Assembly: GCF_001510895.1 (NCBI RefSeq)
Contig: NZ_LPWA01000104.1
Span: forward strand, 1-64,000
Length of the DNA stretch: 64,000 nt
Origin: Mesorhizobium loti
GTDB lineage: Bacteria; Pseudomonadota; Alphaproteobacteria; Rhizobiales; Rhizobiaceae
Direction of reading: 5' to 3'
Every line of letters begins with the position of its first letter. Positions within the stretch are counted from its first letter, which is position 1. Below are positions 48,406 to 57,281 of the stretch, one piece after another. A program made the translations under genes and the position numbers. The notes below the pieces were generated by a model. The model worked only from the letters and a program-made list of their open reading frames with translations, was not told where the DNA came from and did not search any database.

Positions 48406-48647
48406 AACAGACCAATTCCGACCTGGCGCGCTGCTGCTCCAATCGGCACGGGCAGGTTGTGCCACGATCGAGGAAATTCGCGCGCAAGGTGATTTTCGGC
48501 TGTACAGACGACCCCTCCGCAGCCTATCTGGGAATTCGGCGGGCGGGGGCCTATTCGGTGGAGACGACATGGCCCGCAAACTTGCCGTCAGCGCGCAATC
48601 TTTCACAGCGATCGTCTGCAATCCACTGACGCATTGAACGCCTGGAC

Positions 48648-49970
48648 ATGCTTGCCGATGCTGCAAAGCCGCTGGCGCTGACGTTCAAGCTCTGGTGGCG
48701 CTTCTGGCCGCAACTGGTCGCCACGGTGCTCCTGGGCATCGTGTTCGGCGACCTGTTCATGCAGATCGCAGCGCGCACTGCCCTTGTCAATCACATGGCA
48801 GGGCTCGCCCTGCTGACGCTGGTCGCGCTGACGCAGCTCATCGTCACCGTCGCCATGTTCCAGACGCTGCTGCCCGCCTTGCCGGCAACACGTGCCGCGC
48901 AGCAGGCGGCGCGTGGCGAAAGCGAAGCGGAGCGCGGCACCGGCAGCGCGCGGCTGGCGCGCATGGTCACCGTCGCGCTGCTGCCCTTCTTCGCCTACTA
49001 CGCCGCCTGGGGCTTTCTCGGCGACACGGTGCGGCAGTATTCCCGCGTCACGCTCGACATGGCGCCCTTCGGCGAAGGGGCGGGCAACGTTCTCGATGTG
49101 CTCGATTCGCGCTGGCTGATTGTTTCGGTCGCCGTCTCGTGGCTGATCCGGCGCTTCGCCACCACCATGCAGACACGCGGATCGCGGTCCTTCTGGCAGA
49201 TCGTCGTGGTGATCTGCGAGACCAACTGGATCTTCATCGGTCTCTACGTGATCTCGCGCTGGAAGGACGAGATCGTCGGCTGGATCATGAGCCGCAACGT
49301 CTTTTCGGCCCTTCAGGCGGCCGCCGAAGGGATCGCCAGTCCGATCGCAAGCGCCTTCGCCGATCCGATGGTTCCGGTGGAAGTCACGTCGATCGACGCG
49401 ACAACCAGGCTGGTCAACCTGTTCTTCTACATGCTCCTGCCGGTGATCTGGCTGGTGCTCGCAGCGCTGATCTACGGCTACGACGTGCGCGACGACAAGG
49501 ACCTGATGCGCGTGCACCGGCGCGTCGAACGTTTCGGCGAGCGCTACCGCGCCATTCCGAAATTCCTGCGCGACTTCGTGGAGCATTTCATCTCCGGCTA
49601 TCGCTCGCGCTATTTGCCGATCGCCAACGGCGTGCGCATCACGCTGAGCTCGGGCGTGGTGCTCATCGTCACGCTCATCGTCGGCTACCGCCTGATCGAC
49701 TGGCTGGCGGCCTGGGCATGGCTCGGCATGACGCGCCTCATCGGCCCGCATCAACTCGATATCTGGCAGGTGCTTTCCGAAGGCGTCTCGTTGCTGTTCG
49801 GCAGCCCGTTCCAAGACTCATCGACGGGCATTCTGGTCGAGCCGCTCAGGATCTGCTTCCTGGCCGCGATCCTCGAAACGGCGTTCGCGCTGCCGAAGCG
49901 CCAGACCGGCGAAGACGCTCAACCGGCAGGTTCACCGGACGGTGCGGAAGCGGAGGCCCAGAATGCTTGA
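48648..49970 (+). CDS. Polytopic membrane protein, function unknown (operon gene 1)
   Basis: 440 residues with about eight to ten hydrophobic helices grouped in blocks (residues ~15-85, 105-150, 170-200, 250-270, 320-350, 390-420) separated by charged stretches such as RVHRRVERFGERYRAIPKFLRDFVEHFISGYRSRYLP. No transporter or enzyme signature was recognised. The C-terminus is polar and acidic (GEDAQPAGSPDGAEAEAQ). Its stop overlaps the next ATG. ATG 48648 has no strong ribosome site (GGAC). Confidence 0.85.
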   Translation: MLADAAKPLALTFKLWWRFWPQLVATVLLGIVFGDLFMQIAARTALVNHMAGLALLTLVALTQLIVTVAMFQTLLPALPATRAAQQAARGESEAERGTGSARLARMVTVALLPFFAYYAAWGFLGDTVRQYSRVTLDMAPFGEGAGNVLDVLDSRWLIVSVAVSWLIRRFATTMQTRGSRSFWQIVVVICETNWIFIGLYVISRWKDEIVGWIMSRNVFSALQAAAEGIASPIASAFADPMVPVEVTSIDATTRLVNLFFYMLLPVIWLVLAALIYGYDVRDDKDLMRVHRRVERFGERYRAIPKFLRDFVEHFISGYRSRYLPIANGVRITLSSGVVLIVTLIVGYRLIDWLAAWAWLGMTRLIGPHQLDIWQVLSEGVSLLFGSPFQDSSTGILVEPLRICFLAAILETAFALPKRQTGEDAQPAGSPDGAEAEAQNA

Positions 49971-50556
49971 GAATGCTGGTTCCCGCCTGAAAGCCTGGCT
50001 GGTGGCTGGCTTCGGCACCGCGGCTGCGATTGCGGTCGCCGGTGTCATGGGCGCCTTCGGCGCAAGGCACGAGCCGTTGCCAATTCTCGCGCCGGCCAGC
50101 CCGATCGAAACGGGCCAATGGCTGCTGAGGCCGCTCAAGGCCTATTCGGCCGAAGGTAAGGACCTCTACGGCGTGCCGCTCAAGCCCGGCGCGAAGGCGC
50201 TGGTTCTCGAGGTCGAAATGACCAACCGCACGGCCAAATCGACAAAGGATTATTTCGACGCCCTGCAGGCGAACCAGACGGCGGTCGAAGCGGCGACAAA
50301 ACCGTTCATCGTGCTGACGCGCGACTCGACGCTCTCGCCGGAACTGCATCCCGGCATGCCGGAGCGCATGGCGTATGTCTGGCAATTGCCGGACGGAGCG
50401 GCGCCGCCCGCCAACCTCGAACTGTCCGTCATTCGCAAGACCTACAAGCAGCGCGACAACCTCTACGGCTTGCCGGGCTGGTTCAATCCGACGCCGGTCG
50501 GCAGGCTGACATTGCCGGTTGGAAGCGGGCCCGACACCGCGGATATCCAGCCATGA
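49963..50556 (+). CDS. Membrane-anchored extracytoplasmic protein (operon gene 2)
   Basis: 197 residues: MLENAGSRLKAWLVAGFGTAAAIAVAGVMGAFG is a signal anchor, then a ~160-residue extracytoplasmic domain with ALVLEVEMTNRTAKSTKDYFDAL (an Ig-like beta-strand pattern) and MAYVWQLPDGAAPPANLELSVIRKTYKQRDNLYGLPGWFNP. ATG 49963 overlaps the end of gene 1 by 8 bp and its own stop overlaps gene 3 (ATGA, 50553-50556). Start at 49963 rather than 49942. Confidence 0.82.
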   Translation: MLENAGSRLKAWLVAGFGTAAAIAVAGVMGAFGARHEPLPILAPASPIETGQWLLRPLKAYSAEGKDLYGVPLKPGAKALVLEVEMTNRTAKSTKDYFDALQANQTAVEAATKPFIVLTRDSTLSPELHPGMPERMAYVWQLPDGAAPPANLELSVIRKTYKQRDNLYGLPGWFNPTPVGRLTLPVGSGPDTADIQP

Positions 50557-51131
50557 CGCGCAAGCTCGCCAACATCGTCCTGATGCTCGTCGCGGTGTCG
50601 CTCTGCTACGGCTTGCAGGTGTCGAAGCCGCATTACGGCGACCTGATCGGCCCGATCCCCGCGCGCGGCAAGCTCGGCGACACGGTCGTCGGGCGAAGCT
50701 TCGAAGTCCGCGCCGAAAAGGCGGAATTCGCCCGCAACCTGAAAGTGGACAGGTATGGCGAGACCCGGATCCTGACGACGGGGGGCATCTGGGCCGTTGT
50801 CACGGTGGAGTTCGCGGCGCGTGCGCAATCGACAACGGTGGCGGTCGCGTCCTGGCGCGGACCGACGGGCCTGATCTATGACCAGACCGAACGGCTGTCC
50901 TTCACCGATGGGCTCCTTCCCGTGGCCATCGACCCCGGCCTGCCGAAAAAGGCGAGGCTGATCTTCGAACTGCGGCCGGATGAAGCGAGCGATGCCACTT
51001 TGCTCATTTCGGAAAAGCTGATGTCCGCGCTCGACTCGCAGGCCGAGATATCGATCGGGCCGGTCGCCATTGGACCCGACGCCTTGCCGCCGAGCACGGT
51101 CGAAACGCTGGATATGACGCAGCCGATCTGA
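50553..51131 (+). CDS. Membrane-anchored extracytoplasmic protein (operon gene 3)
   Basis: 192 residues: short signal anchor (LANIVLMLVAVSLCYGLQVS) and a beta-rich domain containing ARGKLGDTVVGRSFEVRAEKAEFARNLKV and GGIWAVVTVEFAARAQSTTVAVASWRGPTGLIYDQTERL, which resembles DUF4352-type extracytoplasmic domains (a stretch describing a variable that takes effect and a ligand-facing VxV pattern). Resemblance is my impression, not a search. ATG overlaps gene 2. Confidence 0.8.
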   Translation: MTRKLANIVLMLVAVSLCYGLQVSKPHYGDLIGPIPARGKLGDTVVGRSFEVRAEKAEFARNLKVDRYGETRILTTGGIWAVVTVEFAARAQSTTVAVASWRGPTGLIYDQTERLSFTDGLLPVAIDPGLPKKARLIFELRPDEASDATLLISEKLMSALDSQAEISIGPVAIGPDALPPSTVETLDMTQPI

Positions 51132-51142
51132 GGGAATAGCGA

Positions 51143-51711
51143 ATGACGGCAGGAGTTCTGGATCGGGAGATCGGGCTCGGCGAGCGGAAATGGCGCCGCC
51201 GCAGCCTCTGGTCGCTTCTGCTGCTTATCCCCTTGACCTTGGCTATCGAAGCTTACGACAGCGTCAAGACGCTGCTCGGCAACAATGATCTCTTCGCCCG
51301 CCGCGTCGCCTGGGGCGAGAGCGCCCATTTCGGCGGCAGCGACTGGAAACTCACCGACCTGCGCGGCGCCTTCGGCATGGCGAACCAGCTCCCGATTCGG
51401 TGCCGGTTCTGGCCGACTTCCGGGTGAAAATCGGCAACCCCGACCTGCAAAACCTCTGGCTCGGCTGCAAGGTGACGCTGATCGACAAGGACGGCCGGCG
51501 CTGGTCGCCGACCTCCATTGTGTCGCTGAAAACCGCGGACAATGTGCAGACCTGCATTTCGGCGATTTTTTCTGGCGCCAAGAGCGGTGACGTTCTCAAT
51601 TTGCGCGAGACGTTCCTGGTGCCGAAGGAGGCAACCAAATCAATACGCCCGGCCATCGGCGTCGCCAGCGAGCGGCCGCATTTCCTGCTGTTCCAGCTGG
51701 AAAAGGATTGA
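51143..51711 (+). CDS. Membrane-anchored extracytoplasmic protein (operon gene 4, single-base frameshift)
   Basis: About 189 residues after adding one C near 51393 (CTCCC to CTCCCC, giving NQLPDSVPVLADF). N-terminal anchor RRRSLWSLLLLIPLTLAIEAYD follows a charged cytoplasmic head; the outer part, VPVLADFRVKIGNPDLQNLWLGCKVTLIDKDGRRWSPT and ETFLVPKEATKSIRPAIGVASERPHFLLFQLEKD, has the same beta-sandwich character as genes 2 and 3. Spacing to gene 3 is 11 bp. Ends 22 bp before the convergent pdxH stop. Confidence 0.8.
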
Positions 51712-51732
51712 TGTCCTGCCACCACTTGGTGG

Positions 51733-52350
51733 TCAGGGATACAACCTCGTCTTGTCCCAGCCGCCCTTGGCGTTGCGCGAGAAAATGACGCGGTCGTGCA
51801 GCCGGAACGGACGGTCGTGCCAGAACTCGATCGTCTGCGGCAGGATGCGGAAGCCGGACCAGTGTTTCGGCCGTGGGATCTCGCCGATCGCGTAACGCGC
51901 CGTGTACTCGGCCACCGCCTTCTCCAGCGCGAAGCGGCTTTCCAGCGGCCGCGACTGTTTCGAGGCCCAGGCGCCGATGCGGCTGCCGCGCGGCCGCGTC
52001 GCGTAGTAGGCGTCGGCCTCGGCGTCACTGACGATCTCCACCGGTCCGCGCACGCGCACCTGGCGGCGCAGCGATTTCCAGTGGAAGCACATCGCCGCCT
52101 TCATGCTGCCAAGAATCTCGCGGCCCTTGGCGCTCTCGAAATTCGTGTAGAAGACAAACCCCTTTTCGTCGAACCCCTTGAGCAGCACCATCCGCACATC
52201 CGGCATGCCGTCGGTATCGACGGTTGCCAGCGCCACGCCGTTGGGGTCGTTGGGCTCGCTCTTGGTGGCGTCCTCCAGCCATGCGGCAAAGAGCCGGAAC
52301 GGCTCCCCGGCCTCGGTGAAGTCACTGCTTGTTAACTCGGTTTCGTTCAT
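51733..52350 (-). CDS. pdxH: Pyridoxamine 5'-phosphate oxidase
   Basis: FMN enzyme that makes pyridoxal 5'-phosphate; 205 residues. Motifs: [39 protein letters not shown], then [21 protein letters not shown], and the C-terminal [28 protein letters not shown]. Start at ATG 52350; the long frame to 53154 is out-of-gene. Convergent with the envelope operon, divergent from the lipoprotein gene. Confidence 0.95.
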   Translation of the reverse strand: MNETELTSSDFTEAGEPFRLFAAWLEDATKSEPNDPNGVALATVDTDGMPDVRMVLLKGFDEKGFVFYTNFESAKGREILGSMKAAMCFHWKSLRRQVRVRGPVEIVSDAEADAYYATRPRGSRIGAWASKQSRPLESRFALEKAVAEYTARYAIGEIPRPKHWSGFRILPQTIEFWHDRPFRLHDRVIFSRNAKGGWDKTRLYP

Positions 52351-52389
52351 AGTTTCCAAATTTTTAACATTGCGGGAGGAGTTCGCCGA

Positions 52390-52854
52390 TTGTCGCGTAT
52401 CGCGCAAGCTTTTGACAGCGGGCAATGGGGCGTTATCGCTTCGGCCAGTGCCAAGGCTGCGCTGCTGACGTTGGCGCTGCCGCTTGCGGCCTGCGGCGCC
52501 GGCGGCTTCAGCCTCGAGAAGGCTGGGGTCGACCGCTCGATCATCACCTCCAGCGCGTCTTATCCGCCAGCCCAGCCGGCAGGCAGCGACAGGGACTCGG
52601 ACCAGACCACCATCGGCAACGCGGTCTCTTCCGCCGACATCCAGGAACTTGGCGGCCAGGCGGTGCCATGGGCCAATGCCGGCACCGGCTCGCGCGGCGC
52701 GATCACCGAACTGGCTGAGCTGAAGGATGGCGGCCTGACGTGCCGCCGTTTCACCGCCACGCGCGAGAGCTTCGACGGCGTCGCCTTGTACAAGGGCGAA
52801 CTCTGCATGGCCGGCGCCGGCGGCTGGCGCATGCAGGAGTTCAAGGCGCTCTGA
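52390..52854 (+). CDS. 17 kDa-antigen-like surface lipoprotein (RT0821/Lpp0805 family)
   Basis: 154 residues with a TTG start. The N-terminus is followed by [12 protein letters not shown], a lipobox whose Cys (C35) would be lipidated. The mature part ends [51 protein letters not shown], as in the RT0821/Lpp0805 surface protein family. Outer-membrane location inferred from the lipobox. Divergent from pdxH with 39 bp between. Confidence 0.82.
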   Translation: MSRIAQAFDSGQWGVIASASAKAALLTLALPLAACGAGGFSLEKAGVDRSIITSSASYPPAQPAGSDRDSDQTTIGNAVSSADIQELGGQAVPWANAGTGSRGAITELAELKDGGLTCRRFTATRESFDGVALYKGELCMAGAGGWRMQEFKAL

Positions 52855-52973
52855 TCTGGTTCGGGGCACTCTTATTTTCGCTCGCCGATCCCACTTGCGC
52901 CACTGGAATTTCTTCCTATCCAAGCGCATATAGGGGGCAACCGTGGACCCATTCTCTCTTTCAGGCAGGAAGC

Positions 52974-53903
52974 ATGCGCGACCCCTATGAGGTGCTGGGC
53001 GTTGCCAGGAACGCATCGGCCAAGGACATAAAATCGGCGTACCGCAAGCTCGCCAAGCAGCATCATCCGGACCAGAACCCGAATGATCCGAAGGCGAAGG
53101 AGCGTTTTGCCGCCGCCAATCAGGCTTACGAGATCGTCGGCGACGAGAAGACACGCGCCGCTTACGATCGCGGCGAGATCGACGCCGACGGCAAGCCGAG
53201 ATTCCAGGGCTTCGAGGGCGCTGCCGGCGGTGGCGATCCGTTCGCGGGGTTCCGCCGTCAGCAGGGCCCCGGCGGCGCGCATTTCGAATTCCGCACCGGG
53301 CGCCCGGGCGGCGATCCTTTCGACGGCAACAGCGACATTTTTAGCCAGATCTTCGGCGATGCCTTTTCCGGCGCCCGCGGCGCTGGCCGTGGCGACCGCC
53401 GCCAGCCGGTCCAGGCCGCCGATTTGAACGTCACGCTCGACGTCACCATCGAAGAGGCGGCCACCGCCGAGAAGGTGACGGCGATGTTCCCCGACGGCCG
53501 CAAGATGGCGGTCAAGCTTCCGGCCTATGTCGAGGATGGCCAGACCATCCGCCTCAAGGGGCAGGGTGAGCAGGGGCCTGGCCAGCCTGGCGACGCGCTG
53601 GTCAAGATCCACATCCGCCGCCATCCGCGCTACCGCATCGAGGGCCGCGACCTGCATGTCGATCTGCCCGTCGATCTGGCCGACGCCGTGCTCGGCGCCA
53701 AGGTTGCGGTCGAGACACCGACCGGCAAGCTCGCTGTCAACGTTCCGCCATGGTCGAGTTCGGACAAGGTGCTGCGCCTGAAAGGCAGGGGTTTGCCGGA
53801 AAAGGCAGGCGGTCACGGCGACCTCTACGCCCATGTGCGACTGATGCTGCCGGAAGGCGGAGACGCCGATCTCGAAGCCCTGATGCGCAACCGAAAAGGC
53901 TGA
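52974..53903 (+). CDS. DnaJ C-terminal-domain co-chaperone (CbpA/DjlA-like)
   Basis: 309 residues. J domain with HPD ([38 protein letters not shown]), a Gly/Phe-rich linker ([23 protein letters not shown]), and a DnaJ C-terminal beta-sandwich domain ([26 protein letters not shown], then [36 protein letters not shown]). No Cys-rich zinc finger, so CbpA type. Start at ATG 52974; the frame upstream belongs to nothing. fabI follows 108 bp later. Confidence 0.9.
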   Translation: MRDPYEVLGVARNASAKDIKSAYRKLAKQHHPDQNPNDPKAKERFAAANQAYEIVGDEKTRAAYDRGEIDADGKPRFQGFEGAAGGGDPFAGFRRQQGPGGAHFEFRTGRPGGDPFDGNSDIFSQIFGDAFSGARGAGRGDRRQPVQAADLNVTLDVTIEEAATAEKVTAMFPDGRKMAVKLPAYVEDGQTIRLKGQGEQGPGQPGDALVKIHIRRHPRYRIEGRDLHVDLPVDLADAVLGAKVAVETPTGKLAVNVPPWSSSDKVLRLKGRGLPEKAGGHGDLYAHVRLMLPEGGDADLEALMRNRKG

Positions 53904-54011
53904 TCGAGGCGATTTTCTCCTCAAGCCAGTCTGTTTTCGACGCTTGAAGGGGCTCTGTGCCTGTGCGATAGGGCTCCACACGAAGCAGACATTCTTGCGG
54001 AGAACGCGCAC

Positions 54012-54830
54012 ATGGCGGGTGGACAGGGCCTGATGGCCGGTAAGCGGGGCCTTATTCTCGGCGTCGCGAACAATCGGTCGATCGCTTTCGGCATCGCCAA
54101 GGCCTGCGTCGATCATGGCGCCGAGATCGCGCTGACCTATCAGGGCGAGGCGTTCAAGAAGCGCGTCGAGCCACTGGCGGCGGAACTCAACGCGCATGTC
54201 GCCGGCCATTGCGACGTCACCGATCCGGAAAGCCTTGACGCGGTCTTTGCCGACATTGCCAAGCACTGGGGCAAGCTCGACTTTCTCGTCCACGCCATCG
54301 CTTTTTCCGACAAGGACGAGTTGACCGGGCGTTATGTCGAGACCACGCGCGACAATTTCCTGCGCACCATGGACATTTCGGTGTTTTCCTTCACCACCAT
54401 CGCCAAGCGCGCCGAGCCGCTGATGAGCGAAGGCGGCTCGCTTTTGACGCTGACCTATTACGGCGCCGAGAAGGTGATGCCGCACTACAACGTCATGGGC
54501 GTGGCCAAGGCAGCGCTCGAAGCCAGCGTGCGCTATCTCGCCGTCGACCTCGGCGCCAAGAAGATCCGAGTCAACGCGATCTCGGCCGGTCCGATCAAGA
54601 CGCTCGCCGCTTCAGGCATCGGCGACTTCCGCTACATCCTCAAGTGGAACGAGTACAACGCGCCGCTCAAGCAGACGGTGACGCAGGAAGAAGTCGGCGA
54701 TTCCGGCGTCTATTTCCTGTCGGACCTGTCGCGCGGCGTGACCGGCGAGGTCCATCACGTCGATTCCGGCTACCATGTCGTCGGCATGAAGGCGGTCGAC
54801 GCGCCGGACATCTCGACCGTCAAGGACTAA
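54012..54830 (+). CDS. fabI: Enoyl-[acyl-carrier-protein] reductase (NADH)
   Basis: 272 residues; last reduction of fatty acid elongation. Blocks: RGLILGVANNRSIAFGIAKACVDHGAEIALTYQGE (nucleotide site), the catalytic Tyr/Lys in PHYNVMGVAKAALEASVRYLAVDLG, and ISAGPIKTLAASGIGDFRYIL. The Y-x6-K spacing marks it as FabI. Preceded by GCGGAGAACG before the ATG. A phosphatase gene follows 56 bp downstream. Confidence 0.95.
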   Translation: MAGGQGLMAGKRGLILGVANNRSIAFGIAKACVDHGAEIALTYQGEAFKKRVEPLAAELNAHVAGHCDVTDPESLDAVFADIAKHWGKLDFLVHAIAFSDKDELTGRYVETTRDNFLRTMDISVFSFTTIAKRAEPLMSEGGSLLTLTYYGAEKVMPHYNVMGVAKAALEASVRYLAVDLGAKKIRVNAISAGPIKTLAASGIGDFRYILKWNEYNAPLKQTVTQEEVGDSGVYFLSDLSRGVTGEVHHVDSGYHVVGMKAVDAPDISTVKD

Positions 54831-54886
54831 CTCTTTTCACCTGCTCCTTCTCCGCCCAGGCCGTGGCCCGACCTCCGGGAGATCTG

Positions 54887-55474
54887 ATGTATCCGCTCGT
54901 CTACATCGCGCGCCATGGCCAGACGGAGTGGAATGCGGAGGGTCGGCTGCAGGGCCAGGCCGACACCGACATGAACGCGCTTGGCCGCGAGCAGGCGATC
55001 GGCAACGGCCGTCGGTTGGCTGGGTTTGTCAGAAATCCCGCGGATTTCGACTTTGTCGCCAGCCCGATGCGCCGCACGCGCGAGACGATGGAACTGATGC
55101 GCGTGGCGATGGGGCTCGATCGGCTCGCCTATCGCACCGATCCGTGTCTTGTCGAAATGAGCTTCGGCGACTGGCAGGGTTTCACCTTTGCCGAGCTCGA
55201 GGCGAGGCTTCCGGGTTCGACCGACGGGCGTCGGCACGCCAAATGGGATTTCCAGCCGCCGGGCGAGGGCGCGGAAAGCTACGAGATGCTGCTTGATCGG
55301 ATCAAACCGTGGTTCGACTCGCTTCGAGGGCCAACGGTCTGCGTCACCCACGGCGGCGTCATGCGCTGCCTGTTCCGCTTTGTCGAAGGGATGTCCAAGA
55401 AGGACGCTGCCGGCCTGGAAGTCCCGCAGGATTGCCTGCTCCGGCTGGAGGGCCGGAGCCTGGAGTGGCTGTGA
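54887..55474 (+). CDS. Histidine phosphatase family protein
   Basis: 195 residues with the phosphoglycerate mutase-like fold: IARHGQTEWNAEGRLQGQADTDMNALGREQ holds the RHG nucleophile, SPMRRTRETMELM the second Arg, and VCVTHGGVMRCLFRF the second His. Probably a small-molecule phosphatase; substrate unknown. Downstream of fabI on the same strand. Confidence 0.88.
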   Translation: MYPLVYIARHGQTEWNAEGRLQGQADTDMNALGREQAIGNGRRLAGFVRNPADFDFVASPMRRTRETMELMRVAMGLDRLAYRTDPCLVEMSFGDWQGFTFAELEARLPGSTDGRRHAKWDFQPPGEGAESYEMLLDRIKPWFDSLRGPTVCVTHGGVMRCLFRFVEGMSKKDAAGLEVPQDCLLRLEGRSLEWL

Positions 55475-55490
55475 AGGCTGCGGCCTGCCG

Positions 55491-55610
55491 AATTCAGGTC
55501 AGGCCGAGTCGAGAATGGTGGGTTCCGAGAACCGGAGCGGAGCGTGCTTAAAGTACGTGAGCACCGGAAGCGCAGGAAGCCGCCTTTCGCAGGCCGGCCT
55601 CACCTGAATT
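55491..55610. repeat. Rhizobial repeat with AATTCAGGT/ACCTGAATT ends
   Basis: 120 bp, inverted ends 55491-55505 and 55596-55610 (AATTCAGGTCAGGCC against GGCCTCACCTGAATT-type, two mismatches). The centre contains GAACCGGAGCGGAGCGTGCTTAAAGTACGTGAGCACCGG, which can fold with GTGCTTAAAGTAC-type arms. The right end ends inside the DUF1344 stop codon. A short, centre-less relative is at 63860. Confidence 0.85.
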
Positions 55611-55870
55611 TAATTCGCGTCGCTGTCCGGCAATTGCATATCGGTGACGACGTTCTCGCCATTGGTCACGTCGAAGGCGATGACGATGTCCATGCCCGGC
55701 TTCAGTGCATCGAGATCCGTCTCGGCGTTGAGCTTGTAGGATTTTCCGTCGTCCAGCGTCAGCGTCAGCGTGTCCTTGTCGACCTTCTTGATCAGGCCCT
55801 CGGTCTGGCCGGCGAACGCGGCAGTGGAAATCATGAGCATGGCGCCAACAGCGCCAATCAGGGTACGCAT
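55610..55870 (-). CDS. DUF1344 periplasmic protein
   Basis: 86 residues: signal peptide (MRTLIGAVGAMLMISTAAFA), then TEGLIKKVDKDTLTLTLDDGKSYKLNAETDLDALKPGMDIVIAFDV, the DUF1344 OB-like pattern. Exported, role unknown. The palindromic element supplies its stop region. Divergent from aroC with about 200 bp between, which contain no gene. Confidence 0.88.
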   Translation of the reverse strand: MRTLIGAVGAMLMISTAAFAGQTEGLIKKVDKDTLTLTLDDGKSYKLNAETDLDALKPGMDIVIAFDVTNGENVVTDMQLPDSDAN

Positions 55871-56072
55871 CGTCGTCCTCTTTGGTCATTGCGCCGGCTG
55901 GTCAGCGGCGGATCCTCAACGGCGGATGGAAGAGAGCAGAAACCAACCGAATGTGTCAAAACTAAATCCGCCGGATCACAGATTGATGCAGCCCATCACC
56001 GTTTGACCGCTGTGGAAAACGCCAATAGAAGCTGCCTTGAATCCGGCTCCGCTGCCGGGCAGGGCGTTTTCC

Positions 56073-57188
56073 ATGTCTCACAACACATTCGGCCATCTGT
56101 TCCGCGTCACCACCTGGGGTGAAAGCCATGGCGCCGCGCTCGGCTGCGTTGTGGACGGCTGCCCGCCCGGCATCCGTTTCAAGCGCGAGGACATTCAGGC
56201 CGAGCTCGACAGGCGCCGTCCCGGGCAGTCGCGTTTCGTCACCCAGCGCCGTGAGCCCGACGAGGTCAAGATCCTCTCCGGCTTCATCCTCGACGAGGAC
56301 GGCGAGACCATGATCACCACCGGCACGCCGGTATCGATGCTGATCGAGAATGTCGACCAGCGCTCCAAGGATTATGGCGAGATCGCCCGCCAGTACCGGC
56401 CGGGCCACGCCGATTACACCTACGACGTCAAATACGGCTTGCGCGACCATCGCGGCGGCGGCCGCTCGTCTGCCCGTGAAACGGCCGCGCGGGTGGCGGC
56501 CGGAGCGCTCGCCCGCAAGGTGGTGCCGGGCATGGTGGTGCGCGGCGCCCTGGTCTCCATGGGCGAGAAATCCATCGACCGCGCCAACTGGAACTGGAAT
56601 TTCGTCGGCGACGCCGAAAACCCGTTCTTCACGCCCGACCCGGCCTCGGTCCCGGTCTTTGCCGCCTATCTCGACGGCATCCGCAAGGCGGGTTCCTCGG
56701 TCGGCGCGGTGATCGAGATCGTCGCCGACGGCGTGCCGGCGGGTCTCGGCGCGCCGATCTACGCCAAGCTCGACCAGGACATCGCCTCCGGCCTGATGTC
56801 GATCAACGCCGTCAAGGGCGTCGAGATCGGCAACGGCTTCGAGGCCGCCCGCATCACCGGCGAGCAGAACGCCGACGAGATGCGCATCGGCAATGACGGC
56901 AAGCCGGTGTTTTTATCCAACCATGCCGGCGGCATTCTCGGCGGCATCTCGACCGGGCAGGCGATTGTTGCCCGTTTCGCCGTCAAGCCGACATCCTCGA
57001 TCCTGACGCCGCGCAAGTCGATCGACAAGGACGGCAAGGACGTCGAGGTGATGACCAAGGGACGGCACGACCCCTGCGTCGGCATCCGCGCCGTGCCGAT
57101 CGGCGAGGCCATGGTTGCCTGCGCGATTGCAGATCATTATCTGCGGCACAGAGGACAGACGGGAAAGGGAGTAGGCAGTAGGGAATAG
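56073..57188 (+). CDS. aroC: Chorismate synthase
   Basis: Converts EPSP to chorismate using reduced FMN; about 371 residues. Motifs: [85 protein letters not shown], and [28 protein letters not shown]. Start at ATG 56073 ([10 protein letters not shown]); the last ~12 residues ([11 protein letters not shown]) and the TAG stop fall inside the GGCAGTAGGGAATAG heptad repeat. Confidence 0.95.
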   Translation: MSHNTFGHLFRVTTWGESHGAALGCVVDGCPPGIRFKREDIQAELDRRRPGQSRFVTQRREPDEVKILSGFILDEDGETMITTGTPVSMLIENVDQRSKDYGEIARQYRPGHADYTYDVKYGLRDHRGGGRSSARETAARVAAGALARKVVPGMVVRGALVSMGEKSIDRANWNWNFVGDAENPFFTPDPASVPVFAAYLDGIRKAGSSVGAVIEIVADGVPAGLGAPIYAKLDQDIASGLMSINAVKGVEIGNGFEAARITGEQNADEMRIGNDGKPVFLSNHAGGILGGISTGQAIVARFAVKPTSSILTPRKSIDKDGKDVEVMTKGRHDPCVGIRAVPIGEAMVACAIADHYLRHRGQTGKGVGSRE

Positions 57189-57261
57189 GCAGTAGGCATT
57201 ACGCCGCCCCAGCACTGCGTTTTCCTTTTCCCTACTGCCTAACGCCTAATGCCTATTCCCT
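57169..57261. repeat. Inverted heptad repeat at the 3' end of aroC
   Basis: Left arm 57170-57202 is made of 7-bp units AGTAGGC/AATAGGG; the right arm 57230-57261 is its near-complement (CCTACTGCC, AATGCCTATTCCCT). The two arms can form a large imperfect hairpin and lie in the aroC-ribB spacer. The unit GGCAGTAGGGAATAG ends aroC. Confidence 0.75.
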
Positions 57262-57281
57262 GCGAGCGAAGCGAGCACCCC

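Noticed and set aside
48695..49990. 431-residue plus-strand ORF inside the envelope operon
   Set aside because: Arg/Ala/His-rich shadow of the membrane-protein frame.
51733..53154. 473-residue extension of pdxH
   Set aside because: PdxH similarity starts at ATG 52350; the rest opposes the lipoprotein gene and is shadow coding.
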